Positions 8,316 to 16,647 of a stretch of 25,230 bases of DNA are shown piece after piece. The notes beneath the pieces were generated by a model that saw nothing but the letters and a program-made list of their open reading frames with translations, was not told the origin of the DNA and did no database searches. This DNA comes from CAZMXS01 sp964570325 (GTDB lineage Bacteria; Verrucomicrobiota; Kiritimatiellia; CAIQIC01; CAZMXS01): the NCBI GenBank assembly GCA_964570325.1, contig CAZMXS010000067.1, forward strand, positions 1 to 25,230, in the 5' to 3' direction. The translations under genes and the position numbers were made by a program. How positions within the stretch are numbered: position 1 is the stretch's first letter; the number at the start of each line of letters is the position of its first letter.

Positions 8316-11300
8316 GTGGGCCGAATGCCAAAACATCCCAAGCCAACCCAGACCAGGCCACGCGCCGGCGACCCGGCGCCGCCCGCCGCCGCGGAGGTGG
8401 TGACCGAACCGGCCGTGGATCACCGCATGTTCAAGTTTCACCAGGATCTCTTCATGGGCGGGCCGACGATTCTGTTCCGCTGGCGCGCCGCAGAAGGTTG
8501 GCCGGTGGAATATGTCTCACCCAACATCAGTCAGTTCGGCTACCGGCCCGAGGATCTGGTCAGTGGCGCAATCCCCTATTCCCGGATTGTCCATCCGGAC
8601 GATCTGAATCGCGTGGCCGCGGAGGTCCGCGATTACAGCGCGGCCGGCGCCAAATGCTTCGAGCAGGAGTATCGCGTGGTCTGCGCCGACGGCCGAGTCC
8701 GCTGGGTCTACGACTATACCGCCGTCGTGCGCGATGCCGGGCAGCAGATCACCCATTACCACGGCTACGTGCTCGATACCACAGCCCGCAAGACCGCGGA
8801 GACGGCCATGCGCGAATCGTGGGCCAAGTACGAGGCCGCCATCAACGCCTTCGACGGCATTGTCTATATTTGTTCGCAGGACTATATCGTCGAATTTGCC
8901 AACAAGCGCCTACAAGAGCGCACCGGTTTCGATCCGGTTGGCCACAAATGCTACAAGGTTCTGCACAGCCGTTCCGATATCTGCCCCTGGTGCGTGAACG
9001 ACGCCGTAATGGGCGGCAAAACCGTACGTTGGGAAATTCAGAGTCCGAAGGACAACCGCTGGTACTACGTTATCAACACCCCGATCCTGCACGCCGACGG
9101 CCGCCGCTCAAAGATGGCCATGATCCAGGACATCACCGACCGGCGGCGGAACGAAGAGAATATCAACCGGCGCGATGCGATTCTGCAGGCAATCGGTTTC
9201 GCGGCCGAGCGCCTGATGCGCGCGCCGGTCGCCGGCCCGTTGGTCGCCGAGGTACTCGCCCGGCTGGGACAGGCCACCAAAGTCAGCCGTATCGGTCTTT
9301 TCGAGGCGCGGAAAACGCCGGATGGCGACATCGCGGCCAGCCGCCGACACGAATGGTGCGCGCCGGGCGTACCGCCGCAGATTTATAATCCCGACCTGCA
9401 GGAACTGCGCCTCACCCGGCGCGGCTTGGCACGCTGGGCCGAGCGGCTGGCTCGCGGCCAAAATATCGAGGGCCTGGTCCGCGAATTGCCCGGAGCCGAA
9501 CGGGAATTGTTGGAGGCGCAGGGCTTGCGGGCCATCCTGGTCGTGCCGATTTTTGCGGGCGCCGACTGGTGGGGTTTCCTCAGTTTCGAGCAAGCCGGCG
9601 CGGAGCGCGAATGGACGCCGACCGAAGTGGACATCCTGCGGGTCGCGGCCGGCATCCTGGGTTCGGCATTCCAGCGCGCGCGCTCCGAACAGGAAATCAA
9701 CCGGCTGATCCTCGCGATCAATCAGACGGCCGACAGCATTTACATCGCCAACCGGGACGGGGTGATCGAATATGCCAACGCCGCTTTTGAAAAGATGACC
9801 GGGTACACCGCCGTGGAAATCGTCGGCCGGCGGCCCGAGGAACTGGACGCGGCCGCGCACGACCGGGAATTTTATGAATCCATCTGGCGCAACGCGGCCG
9901 CCGGCCGCGTGCAGGAACTGGAGACGCAGCACGCCCGCAAGGACGGTTCGCTGTTCTTCGCCGCCGACATCATCACCGCTGTGCGCGACGCTCAGGGCCA
10001 GATCACGCATTTCGTCACCGCCAGCCGCGACATCACGGGCCAAAAGCAGGCGGCTGAGGATCTGCGCAAGTCGCGGGAAATGCTGCAACTGGTCATGGAC
10101 TGCATCCCGCAGTTCATCTTTTGGAAAGATACCCATTCGGTCTTCCTCGGCTGCAATCGCAACTTCGCGCGGGCCGCCGGCGTCGGACTGCCGGAAAACA
10201 TCGTCGGCAAAACCGACTACGACATGCCCTGGTCGCGCGAGCAGGCCGAGTTCTTCCGCGGCTGGGACCGGCAGGTCATGCAATCCAACCAGCCCGCCTA
10301 CCACATCATCGAGGCCCAAACCCAGACCGATGGACGCGAGGCCTGGCTGGACACCACCAAGGTGCCCCTGCACGATGCCGCGGGCGAGGTGGTCGGCATC
10401 CTGGGCATGTACGAAGATATCACCGAGCGCCGCAAAGCCGAGGAGCTGGTCCGGCGGCTGGCGGCCTTTCCGCAGTTCAACCCGAATCCGATCTTGGAAT
10501 TCCGCGAGGACGGCGGCGTGATCTATGTCAACCAGGCCGCGCAGAACGCCGTGACCGCGTTCGGCAAGACACAGGTGGCGGATTTGCTCCCGGCCGACAT
10601 CGGCGAGATCGTCCGCAACTGCCTTGCCTCCGGCGCCAGCACGCGCGGTCTGGAGGTTCGCGTCGGCAGTCACACATTAAACTGGTCGCTCTTCCCGGTA
10701 ATGTCCAGTCGGACGGTGCACGCTTATGGCCAGGATGTGACCGAACGGCTCAATCTGGAGCTGCAGTTACGCCAGCTCCAAAAGATGGATGCCGTCGGGC
10801 GGCTGGCCGGCGGCGTCGCGCACGACTTCAACAACATTTTGACCGCGATCCTCGGCTACGTGAACGTGCTGCTGTTGGACAAGACCCTGGCCCCGGCTGC
10901 AATTGAACAGTTGCAAGAGATCGCCCGCGCGGCGGACCGCGCCGGCGGCCTGACCCGGCAGTTGCTGACCTTCAGCCGCCGGCAGGTGTTGCAGCCCAAA
11001 CTGCTCAATCTCAACGAAGTTATTAACAACATGAACCAGATGCTCCGCCGGATCATCGGCGAGGATATCGAACTCGACCTGCGCTTCGCCGCCGAGCTGC
11101 CTCCGGTCCACGCGGATGAGGTGATGATGGAGCAGGTCATTCTCAACCTCGCCGTCAATGCGCGCGATGCGATGCCCGGCGGCGGCCAACTCATCATCGC
11201 TACCGACGCCACCGAACTGACGGCGGCCGACGCCCGCAAGAACCCCGAGTCGCGCCCGGGACGGTTCGTCTGCCTGACCGTGACCGACACCGGCTGCGGA

Positions 11301-11906
11301 ATGGACGAGAACATTCGAGCCAGCATCTTTGAGCCGTTTTTTTCCACCAAGGAATCCGGCAAAGGCACGGGGCTGGGCCTGGCAACCGTCTACGGGATCG
11401 TCAAACAGCATGAAGGCTGGATCGTCGCGTCAAGCGCCGTGGGCAAGGGCTCGCAATTCCGCATTTTCCTCCCGGCCCATACCGCGGTGCCCGCCGGCGG
11501 CGAGGCGCGACGGCCCGCCGGCAAGGTCCGCGGCGGCACGGAAACCGTCCTCATCGCTGAAGATGAACCGGCCGTGCGCAAACTGGTGCATTCGACGCTC
11601 ACGCGTTTCGGCTACCAGGTGTTGGAAGCCGCCAGCGGCGCCGAGGGATTGCGCGTCTGGGATCAGTCCGCCGGCCAGGTGGACCTGTTAGTGACGGACA
11701 TGGTCATGCCCGGCGGCATGTCCGGGCGAGACCTCGCCGACCAGTTATTAAGCCGCAAACCCGGGCTCCGCGTCCTCTTCATAAGCGGCTACAACCTCGA
11801 CATGGTCGGCGCGGACTTCGCCCCCCATAAAGGATATAAGTTCCTGCCCAAACCCTTCACGCCCGACACCTTGGCCCAAGCCGTGCGGAACTGTCTCGAC
11901 GAGTAG
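8316..11906 (+). CDS. Soluble multi-PAS/GAF hybrid histidine kinase with C-terminal receiver
   Basis: The 1196-residue protein has no membrane segment and should sense in the cytoplasm. Approximate order: PAS 45-160 (with the HPDD motif of PAS_3), PAS 165-285, GAF 300-465, PAS 468-590, PAS 590-715, a shorter PAS-like region 715-815, HisKA with GVAHDFNNILT (His836), HATPase_c with NLAVNARDAMPGGG, DTGCGM and GKGTGLGLATV, and a REC domain with acceptor Asp1128 (VTDMVMPG) and conserved Lys (LPKPF). It is likely a phosphorelay kinase whose partner is not in the window. The second PAS holds a Cys/His cluster, Cys212-x4-His217-x5-Cys223-PW-Cys226. The start is either GTG 8316 (AGG 6 bases upstream) or ATG 8325. 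It follows xylFGH, so regulation of sugar use is a reasonable guess, nothing more. Confidence 0.93.
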   Translation: MGRMPKHPKPTQTRPRAGDPAPPAAAEVVTEPAVDHRMFKFHQDLFMGGPTILFRWRAAEGWPVEYVSPNISQFGYRPEDLVSGAIPYSRIVHPDDLNRVAAEVRDYSAAGAKCFEQEYRVVCADGRVRWVYDYTAVVRDAGQQITHYHGYVLDTTARKTAETAMRESWAKYEAAINAFDGIVYICSQDYIVEFANKRLQERTGFDPVGHKCYKVLHSRSDICPWCVNDAVMGGKTVRWEIQSPKDNRWYYVINTPILHADGRRSKMAMIQDITDRRRNEENINRRDAILQAIGFAAERLMRAPVAGPLVAEVLARLGQATKVSRIGLFEARKTPDGDIAASRRHEWCAPGVPPQIYNPDLQELRLTRRGLARWAERLARGQNIEGLVRELPGAERELLEAQGLRAILVVPIFAGADWWGFLSFEQAGAEREWTPTEVDILRVAAGILGSAFQRARSEQEINRLILAINQTADSIYIANRDGVIEYANAAFEKMTGYTAVEIVGRRPEELDAAAHDREFYESIWRNAAAGRVQELETQHARKDGSLFFAADIITAVRDAQGQITHFVTASRDITGQKQAAEDLRKSREMLQLVMDCIPQFIFWKDTHSVFLGCNRNFARAAGVGLPENIVGKTDYDMPWSREQAEFFRGWDRQVMQSNQPAYHIIEAQTQTDGREAWLDTTKVPLHDAAGEVVGILGMYEDITERRKAEELVRRLAAFPQFNPNPILEFREDGGVIYVNQAAQNAVTAFGKTQVADLLPADIGEIVRNCLASGASTRGLEVRVGSHTLNWSLFPVMSSRTVHAYGQDVTERLNLELQLRQLQKMDAVGRLAGGVAHDFNNILTAILGYVNVLLLDKTLAPAAIEQLQEIARAADRAGGLTRQLLTFSRRQVLQPKLLNLNEVINNMNQMLRRIIGEDIELDLRFAAELPPVHADEVMMEQVILNLAVNARDAMPGGGQLIIATDATELTAADARKNPESRPGRFVCLTVTDTGCGMDENIRASIFEPFFSTKESGKGTGLGLATVYGIVKQHEGWIVASSAVGKGSQFRIFLPAHTAVPAGGEARRPAGKVRGGTETVLIAEDEPAVRKLVHSTLTRFGYQVLEAASGAEGLRVWDQSAGQVDLLVTDMVMPGGMSGRDLADQLLSRKPGLRVLFISGYNLDMVGADFAPHKGYKFLPKPFTPDTLAQAVRNCLDE

Positions 11907-11926
11907 CGATGGCGCGCCAGTCGGTT

Positions 11927-11969
11927 CGGCCTTCCAGTTGCCCAATCAATACACTGGCGGCCGTTTTTT
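11927..11969 (+). terminator. Intrinsic terminator of the hybrid kinase
   Basis: CGGCC 11927-11931 pairs with GGCCG 11959-11963, and inside it CCAGT 11934-11938 pairs with ACTGG 11953-11957. A run of six T follows at 11964-11969. The interrupted stem is followed directly by the T tract, as expected for a Rho-independent terminator. The last T is also the end of the convergent GPP34 gene. Confidence 0.6.
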
Positions 11970-12619
11970 CAGCCGGCGGCCGCGTCCCCTTCGGCATACG
12001 CTTCCACCAGCACGCGCACCGCATCCCCGGCGCGGATTTCAAATGAGTCGCCCGCCAGCAGCGCGTCCACCCGCCGGCGCGCCGCCTTGATTTCGTCTCG
12101 GGTAAAAAGGTAATCCAGCAAATCCGCCGCGCGAATCAAGCTCAACAGCGCCAGCGCCCGCGCATCGGCCGAATGGCCGGCCAGCACCGCCGCGCGCAGC
12201 CGTTGCTTGCATTCGAACTTGATGGCCGCATTGTCTTCCGCGTAGGTCGTGCGGGGAATGACCCACAGGTAATGTTTGTGTTCGGCCCGCAGGATGCGCT
12301 GCGCTACGAGTCGGCAGAGAAAGTTCTTCCGAATCCGCTTCTCTTTTTTCCCCGCTTCCTCAATCCACCAGATCAGCTTGTGCGGCTTGGCCGCCTGGCG
12401 CATACGCTTGAGCAGGTCATCCAGCCACTCGTCGCCGACCGGCCGGTGGCTGACCACCACTACCCGGTCGCCTTTCAAAGCCAGCCGCTTCTGCTGATAT
12501 AACTCAACGAGCACCGCCGCCGCCAGCGCATACGCCACGGCGCCGCTCTGGGTCGGCGCCAGCGCCGCCTTTTTTTCACGCAACGATATCAACATCAATT
12601 CTTCGGGCAGGGTCAGCAT
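11969..12619 (-). CDS. GPP34 (GOLPH3-like) family protein
   Basis: The 216-residue product matches the GPP34 family, named after the eukaryotic Golgi phosphoprotein GOLPH3 and also found in bacteria, where its role is largely undefined. The N-terminus (MLTLPEELMLISL) is the family hallmark, followed by the AVAYALAAAVLVELYQQKRL helix and, near the C-terminus, the helical LLSLIRAADLLDYLFTRDEI segment. In eukaryotes the family binds phosphoinositide and glycosyltransferase tails; no such claim can be made here. I start it at ATG 12619 because GGAG lies 6 bases upstream and the family begins at this point; the frame is open further upstream to 12763, but that extension looks non-coding. It is a single gene convergent with the hybrid kinase and divergent from phoB. 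Confidence 0.8.
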   Translation of the reverse strand: MLTLPEELMLISLREKKAALAPTQSGAVAYALAAAVLVELYQQKRLALKGDRVVVVSHRPVGDEWLDDLLKRMRQAAKPHKLIWWIEEAGKKEKRIRKNFLCRLVAQRILRAEHKHYLWVIPRTTYAEDNAAIKFECKQRLRAAVLAGHSADARALALLSLIRAADLLDYLFTRDEIKAARRRVDALLAGDSFEIRAGDAVRVLVEAYAEGDAAAG

Positions 12620-12766
12620 GGTTTGCTCCATATGGCACACATTCACCCCGGCAGTCTGGTGGCGCGGTGTTTGGCGGCGATTAGCTCCGGATGCGATTGG
12701 GATTAGTCCCATGCCGCACTGGAATGGGGTTAAGAACGGAATGCCCGCGCCGCGCTGCGTCACGGC

Positions 12767-12806
12767 CTAACCAGATTCTAACCGCACTATATTGCCTCCG
12801 TAACCG
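12767..12806 (+). promoter_or_regulatory. Candidate Pho box and promoter of phoB
   Basis: CTAACC occurs at 12767-12772 and 12778-12783, exactly 11 bases apart, and GTAACCG follows at 12800-12806, another 22 bases on. PhoB operators in studied bacteria are 7-base direct repeats with an 11-base period, so geometry fits although the bases differ from the E. coli consensus. A TATATT hexamer at 12788-12793 could be the -10 element, with the repeats covering the -35 region. The rest of the 229-base gap between the GPP34 gene and phoB holds only a small TGGGA/TCCCA hairpin (12698-12711). Confidence 0.45.
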
Positions 12807-12848
12807 GCGCATGACATGATGGCCGCCAGCATTACACCGGAGCACGTC

Positions 12849-13535
12849 ATGGCCAAGGAAACCATATTGGTCGTCGAAGATGAGAACGACATCCAGGAAC
12901 TGATTCGTTACAACCTGGCGAAAGAGGGTTATCGCATCACCCTCGTGAGCAACGGCGCCGGGGCCTTGCGGACGGCGCGCGCCAATCTGCCGGACTTGAT
13001 CCTGCTGGATCTGTTGCTGCCGGGGATGGATGGCTTGGAGATCTGCCGCCAGCTTAAAGGCGACCCCAAAACCAGCCATATTCCTGTGCTGATGGTGACG
13101 GCGAAGGGCGAGGAAGCCGACGTTGTCGCCGGGCTTGAGCTGGGCGCCGATGATTATATCACCAAACCTTTCAGCCCGCGCGTTTTACTGGCGCGGGTCC
13201 GGACCGCCCTGCGCCGCAAAGTGCGCGCGCAACTGGACGAGACGCAGCCGCTCAAGGCCGGCCCGATTGTCATTGATCCCGGGCGACACGAAGTGCTGGT
13301 GAAGGGCAAGCCGATCACGCTCACCTTCACCGAGTTCCGCCTGCTGCAAGTGCTGGCGCGCCGGCCCGGGTGGGTGTTTACGCGGCAGCAGATTGTGGAC
13401 GCGGTACGCGGCGAGGATTATCCCGTAACCGACCGCGCGGTGGATGTCCAGGTCGTCGGATTACGAAAGAAACTCGGAGAGTATGGCGATTTGATTGAGA
13501 CCGTGCGGGGCGTCGGGTACCGGTTCAAGGAATGA
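12849..13535 (+). CDS. phoB: PhoB-type response regulator (REC plus winged helix)
   Basis: The 228-residue OmpR/PhoB-family regulator has an N-terminal receiver with acidic residues VVEDEND (10-14), phosphoacceptor Asp54 (LLDLLLPGMDG), conserved Thr in MVTAKGEE and Lys in ITKPFSP, then a C-terminal winged-helix DNA-binding domain with the usual FTEFRLLQVLARRPG and VDVQVVGLRKKLG helices and the RGVGYRF ending. When phosphorylated by PhoR it should bind Pho boxes and activate phosphate uptake genes. ATG 12849 is chosen because GGAG is 6 bases upstream and family members start here; an earlier in-frame ATG at 12816 adds 11 unrelated residues. phoR follows after 3 bases. Specific assignment as PhoB rests on the adjoining phoR, pst and phoU genes as well as on sequence. 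Confidence 0.92.
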   Translation: MAKETILVVEDENDIQELIRYNLAKEGYRITLVSNGAGALRTARANLPDLILLDLLLPGMDGLEICRQLKGDPKTSHIPVLMVTAKGEEADVVAGLELGADDYITKPFSPRVLLARVRTALRRKVRAQLDETQPLKAGPIVIDPGRHEVLVKGKPITLTFTEFRLLQVLARRPGWVFTRQQIVDAVRGEDYPVTDRAVDVQVVGLRKKLGEYGDLIETVRGVGYRFKE

Positions 13536-13538
13536 CGC

Positions 13539-15308
13539 ATGCGCCGGCGGAGTCTCCATTGGCAGCTCTATTTCTCCTTTCTTGGCGTAGCCCTGGCCGC
13601 ATTGTTTGCCGTCACTTGGTATGCCGCGCGCTCTCTGCGCCACTTTTATTATGAACGCACGGCGGCCGATCTCGCCACCCGCTTGCGTCTGGTGCTTTTC
13701 ATGGCGGACGCCCGGTTGCTCTCCGATTCCGCCGCCGCCGGGAGACTGCTCCACGAGTTAAGCGGCCGCGCCGGCGCGCGTCTCACCTTCATCGCTCCGG
13801 GCGGCAAAGTCCTGGCGGATTCGGCGCAGGATCCGGCCCAAATGGAAAACCACAGCAATCGGCCGGAGGTGGCGGCCGCCCTGGCCGGCCACGAAGGCCG
13901 GGATGTGCATTTCAGCCGCACCCTGCTCGAGCCGCAGGTCTATGTCGCGCTGCCGGTACGCGCCGATAACCGCGTCATGGGCGCCCTGCGCGCTTCGGTC
14001 AGCCTGGCTGCGGTGGCGTCCGAAATGCGGGGCGTCCAGGCGCGGATCCTGTTGGGCGGCGTGGTCATGGCGCTGATTGTGTCCGGCGTGAGCCTGCTGG
14101 TCGCACGACGCATCGCACGCCCGATTGCGGAAATCCAGCGCGGCGCGGAACACTTTGCGCGGGGCGAACTGGATTTTCGCCTGCCGGCCTGTGATTCCAA
14201 AGAGATCGGCGCCCTGGCCGATGTGATGAACCGCATGGCGGCGCAGTTGCGCGAGCGGCTGGAAGACTTGGCCGGGCAGCGCAACGAACTGGAAGCCATC
14301 CTTTCGGGAATGGTTGAGGGGGTGATTGCGGTCAGTCCGGACGAGAACCTGCTGCGGATGAACGCCGCCGCCGCGCACATGCTGGATATCCCGCCCACCG
14401 CCTTGGGCCGGAAAATTTCAGAAGTCGTCCGCAATACTGAACTTCAGCATTTCATCCGGCGCCTGCTGAATGGGACGACTCCGATCGAAGGCGAACTGTC
14501 GGTTAATGGCGTGTCGGAGCGGGTGCTGCAGGCGCACGGCTCGCTCCTGCAGGGCGAAGGAGCAACGACCATCGGCGCCTTACTGGTTCTGCATGACATC
14601 ACCCGGCTGAAGCGCTTGGAATCCGTTCGGCGCGACTTCGTGGCCAATGTCTCGCACGAGCTGAAGACGCCGGTCACTTCGATCAAGGGCTTTGTGGAAA
14701 CGCTCCAGGATGGCGCGCTGAACCAGCCGGCGGACGCCGAACGCTTTCTTGGCATTATCGCGCGCCAGGCGGACCGCTTGAATACGATCATTGACGATCT
14801 GCTCAGCCTGTCCCGGATCGAGCAGGAGTCGGACGCCGGTCAGTTGGATCGCAAGCCGGCCCATGTGCGAGAAATTTTGTCCGGCGCCGCGCTGACCTGC
14901 CAGGTCAAGGCCGACGCGCGGCGTGTGACCCTGCGACTCAACTGCGCGCCGGAACTCCAGGCGCGCGTTAACGCGCGCCTGGTCGAGCAGGCGGTAGTCA
15001 ACCTGCTGGACAACGCCATCAAGTTCAGCGAACCCGGACAGCCGGTGGAAGTGGACGCGCGGCTGATGGAAAACAGCCTGGTAATTGTCGTCCGCGATCG
15101 CGGCTGCGGCATACCGCGCGAGCACCTGCCGCGGCTTTTTGAACGCTTTTATCGCGTGGACAAGGCGCGCAGCCGCGAACTGGGCGGAACCGGCCTGGGA
15201 TTGGCCATTGTCAAACACATCGCCCAGGCACACGGCGGACAAGTCACCGTGGAAAGCGTTCCCGGCCAAGGCAGCACCTTTCGGCTGTATTTTCCCAACG
15301 CGGCCTGA
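13539..15308 (+). CDS. phoR: PhoR-type phosphate-sensing histidine kinase
   Basis: The 589-residue membrane kinase has a transmembrane segment near 8-28, a periplasmic region of about 140 residues, a second transmembrane segment near 166-188, HAMP (RRIARPIAEI onward), a PAS domain (about 250-355), HisKA with NVSHELKTPVTSIKGF (His373), and HATPase_c with NLLDNAIKFSEPG, DRGCGIP, FERFYRVDKARS and GTGLGLAIVKHI. The order matches PhoR of Bacillus and many other phyla, which have a periplasmic domain; E. coli PhoR lacks it. It should phosphorylate PhoB under phosphate limitation and be restrained by PstB/PhoU. AAGGA lies just before the start at the end of phoB. The two genes are clearly co-transcribed. 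Confidence 0.93.
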   Translation: MRRRSLHWQLYFSFLGVALAALFAVTWYAARSLRHFYYERTAADLATRLRLVLFMADARLLSDSAAAGRLLHELSGRAGARLTFIAPGGKVLADSAQDPAQMENHSNRPEVAAALAGHEGRDVHFSRTLLEPQVYVALPVRADNRVMGALRASVSLAAVASEMRGVQARILLGGVVMALIVSGVSLLVARRIARPIAEIQRGAEHFARGELDFRLPACDSKEIGALADVMNRMAAQLRERLEDLAGQRNELEAILSGMVEGVIAVSPDENLLRMNAAAAHMLDIPPTALGRKISEVVRNTELQHFIRRLLNGTTPIEGELSVNGVSERVLQAHGSLLQGEGATTIGALLVLHDITRLKRLESVRRDFVANVSHELKTPVTSIKGFVETLQDGALNQPADAERFLGIIARQADRLNTIIDDLLSLSRIEQESDAGQLDRKPAHVREILSGAALTCQVKADARRVTLRLNCAPELQARVNARLVEQAVVNLLDNAIKFSEPGQPVEVDARLMENSLVIVVRDRGCGIPREHLPRLFERFYRVDKARSRELGGTGLGLAIVKHIAQAHGGQVTVESVPGQGSTFRLYFPNAA

Positions 15309-15338
15309 ACGATTTTCTTGTGAAATTATGATTAGGAC

Positions 15339-15356
15339 GTAATCGAATGCTAACGC
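15339..15356 (+). promoter_or_regulatory. Possible Pho-box-like repeat before the porin gene
   Basis: GTAATCG at 15339-15345 and CTAACGC at 15350-15356 share a TAA core spaced by exactly 11 bases, the same geometry as the repeats before phoB and pstS. The match is weaker than at those two sites. No convincing -10 element follows it; the region upstream contains TTGTGA at 15319-15324. Confidence 0.3.
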
Positions 15357-15374
15357 GGCCTCCCCACCCTGCGC

Positions 15375-15415
15375 GCGTTCCCGAAAAACCGGAAACAAGT
15401 CCGGCCCGGGAACGC
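15375..15415 (+). promoter_or_regulatory. Long two-part hairpin in the porin leader
   Basis: GCGTTCCCG 15375-15383 pairs with CGGGAACGC 15407-15415 (9 pairs), enclosing a second stem, CCGGA 15389-15393 with TCCGG 15400-15404. It ends 12 bases before the porin ribosome site. There is no T tract, so it is not a standard terminator of phoR; it could stabilise or regulate the porin message. Confidence 0.45.
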
Positions 15416-15437
15416 CAACAGCCAAGAGGAGGCACGC

Positions 15438-16553
15438 ATGAAGAAAGTACTGACCGGCATCTGCCTGTTGTCGCTCCTGGGAGTCCCGAGAGCACGGGCG
15501 GAATGGTATGATGACATGAAAATCAGCGGTGATTTCCGCTACCGCTTCGAGCACATTGACCAGGAAGGCCAGGAGAACCGCCAGCGCGACCGCATCCGCG
15601 CGCGCATTGGCGCTTTTCCGCGCGTCAACAATGACTTGGACGCGGGCATCCAGTTGACCACGGGGGAACAGAAGGGCGACCGCACCAGCCCCACCTCGGG
15701 CAACGCGACATTGACGGATGTCTTCGACAAGAAAGACATCTTTCTGGACCTGGCCTATATTGACTACCATCCGGAGCAAATCCGCGGCCTGGACCTGATC
15801 GCCGGCAAGATGAAGAACCCCTTCATTTGCGTCAACGATTACATCTGGGACAGCGACGTCACCCCGGAAGGCCTGGGGCTCAAGTACCACATCGGCGATC
15901 CGCTCGAGCTGCTCGTCAACGGCGGCTACTTCTGGGTCTTTGAGCGCACCAAAGGCGACGACAACAAACTCTTCGCCGGGCAGGGTGCGTTGAAATACAA
16001 GATGGACGACGATACCTACGGCATGCTGGGCGGCAGTATCTACCACTACACGGACATCGAAGGCGCCAACACGGCCGATCTCAACTGGCAAGGCGCCAGT
16101 TCGGCTTATGGCAATTCCACGCGCAAGGTGGTCAGCGGTTCGACGACGAACGTGCTCTACGCCGAAGATTATCAGGAATTGGAGCCTTTTATCGAATTCG
16201 GCTTCAAGGCCGGGTTGCCGGTCCGGCTGTTCGCTTCGTACGTGGTCAACAATCAGGCCGATGAAGACAACAAGGGTTATTCCGCCGGCGTGCGGATCGG
16301 TAAAGCCAAGGATCCGCGCACATTTGAAATCGGTTATGACTACCGCTACCTGGAAAAAGACGCGGCGCTGGGCGCGCTGACCGACTCCGACTCCTGGGGC
16401 GGCGGTACCGACGGCAAGGGCCACAAACTCTCCGCCAAGTACCAGTTGATGAAGAACTGGCAGGCCGGCGTGAACTATTTCATTGACCAGAAAGGCTTGG
16501 ACAACAGTCTGGATTATTACCGACTGCAAGTGGATTTGATGGCGAAGTTTTAA
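15438..16553 (+). CDS. Putative outer-membrane porin
   Basis: The 371-residue protein has a signal peptide ending ARA before Glu22, then alternating strands rich in aromatic residues and charges (for example FRYRFEHID, IFLDLAYIDYHP, LGLKYHIG, FEIGYDYRYLEKD), and it ends in Phe, the terminal residue used for outer-membrane assembly. This fits the Porin_5 (putative porin) family. It should form a passive channel. Its place between phoR and the pstB operon, and a possible Pho-box-like repeat upstream, suggest that it admits phosphate or phosphate esters, as OprP/OprO do in Pseudomonas, but specificity cannot be read from the sequence. AGGAGG lies 5 bases before ATG, one of the strongest ribosome sites in the window. 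Confidence 0.85.
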   Translation: MKKVLTGICLLSLLGVPRARAEWYDDMKISGDFRYRFEHIDQEGQENRQRDRIRARIGAFPRVNNDLDAGIQLTTGEQKGDRTSPTSGNATLTDVFDKKDIFLDLAYIDYHPEQIRGLDLIAGKMKNPFICVNDYIWDSDVTPEGLGLKYHIGDPLELLVNGGYFWVFERTKGDDNKLFAGQGALKYKMDDDTYGMLGGSIYHYTDIEGANTADLNWQGASSAYGNSTRKVVSGSTTNVLYAEDYQELEPFIEFGFKAGLPVRLFASYVVNNQADEDNKGYSAGVRIGKAKDPRTFEIGYDYRYLEKDAALGALTDSDSWGGGTDGKGHKLSAKYQLMKNWQAGVNYFIDQKGLDNSLDYYRLQVDLMAKF

Positions 16554-16564
16554 GCCGGCGCTGG

Positions 16565-16599
16565 ACTCCGGGAGACCCGTAATCCGGGTTTCCCGGAGT
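16565..16599 (+). terminator. Nested hairpin after the porin gene
   Basis: ACTCCGGGA 16565-16573 pairs with TCCCGGAGT 16591-16599 (9 pairs), and inside it ACCCG 16575-16579 pairs with CGGGT 16585-16589. The structure begins 12 bases after the porin stop. No T tract follows, so it may be a message-stabilising 3' structure or a partial terminator between the porin and the pstB operon. Confidence 0.45.
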
Positions 16600-16647
16600 G
16601 AACCGCTCGAATGAATATTCACGGCGAAATGCCCGGGAGAAAAAGCG

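Noticed and set aside
9108..10673. 521-residue open frame on the - strand opposite the hybrid kinase
   Set aside because: It lies entirely antisense to clear PAS and GAF domains and lacks its own ribosome site or family match; codon-bias artefact.
12620..12763. N-terminal extension of the GPP34 protein by 48 residues
   Set aside because: The added residues do not resemble the family, whereas ATG 12619 has GGAG at ideal spacing and begins with the family's conserved first motif.
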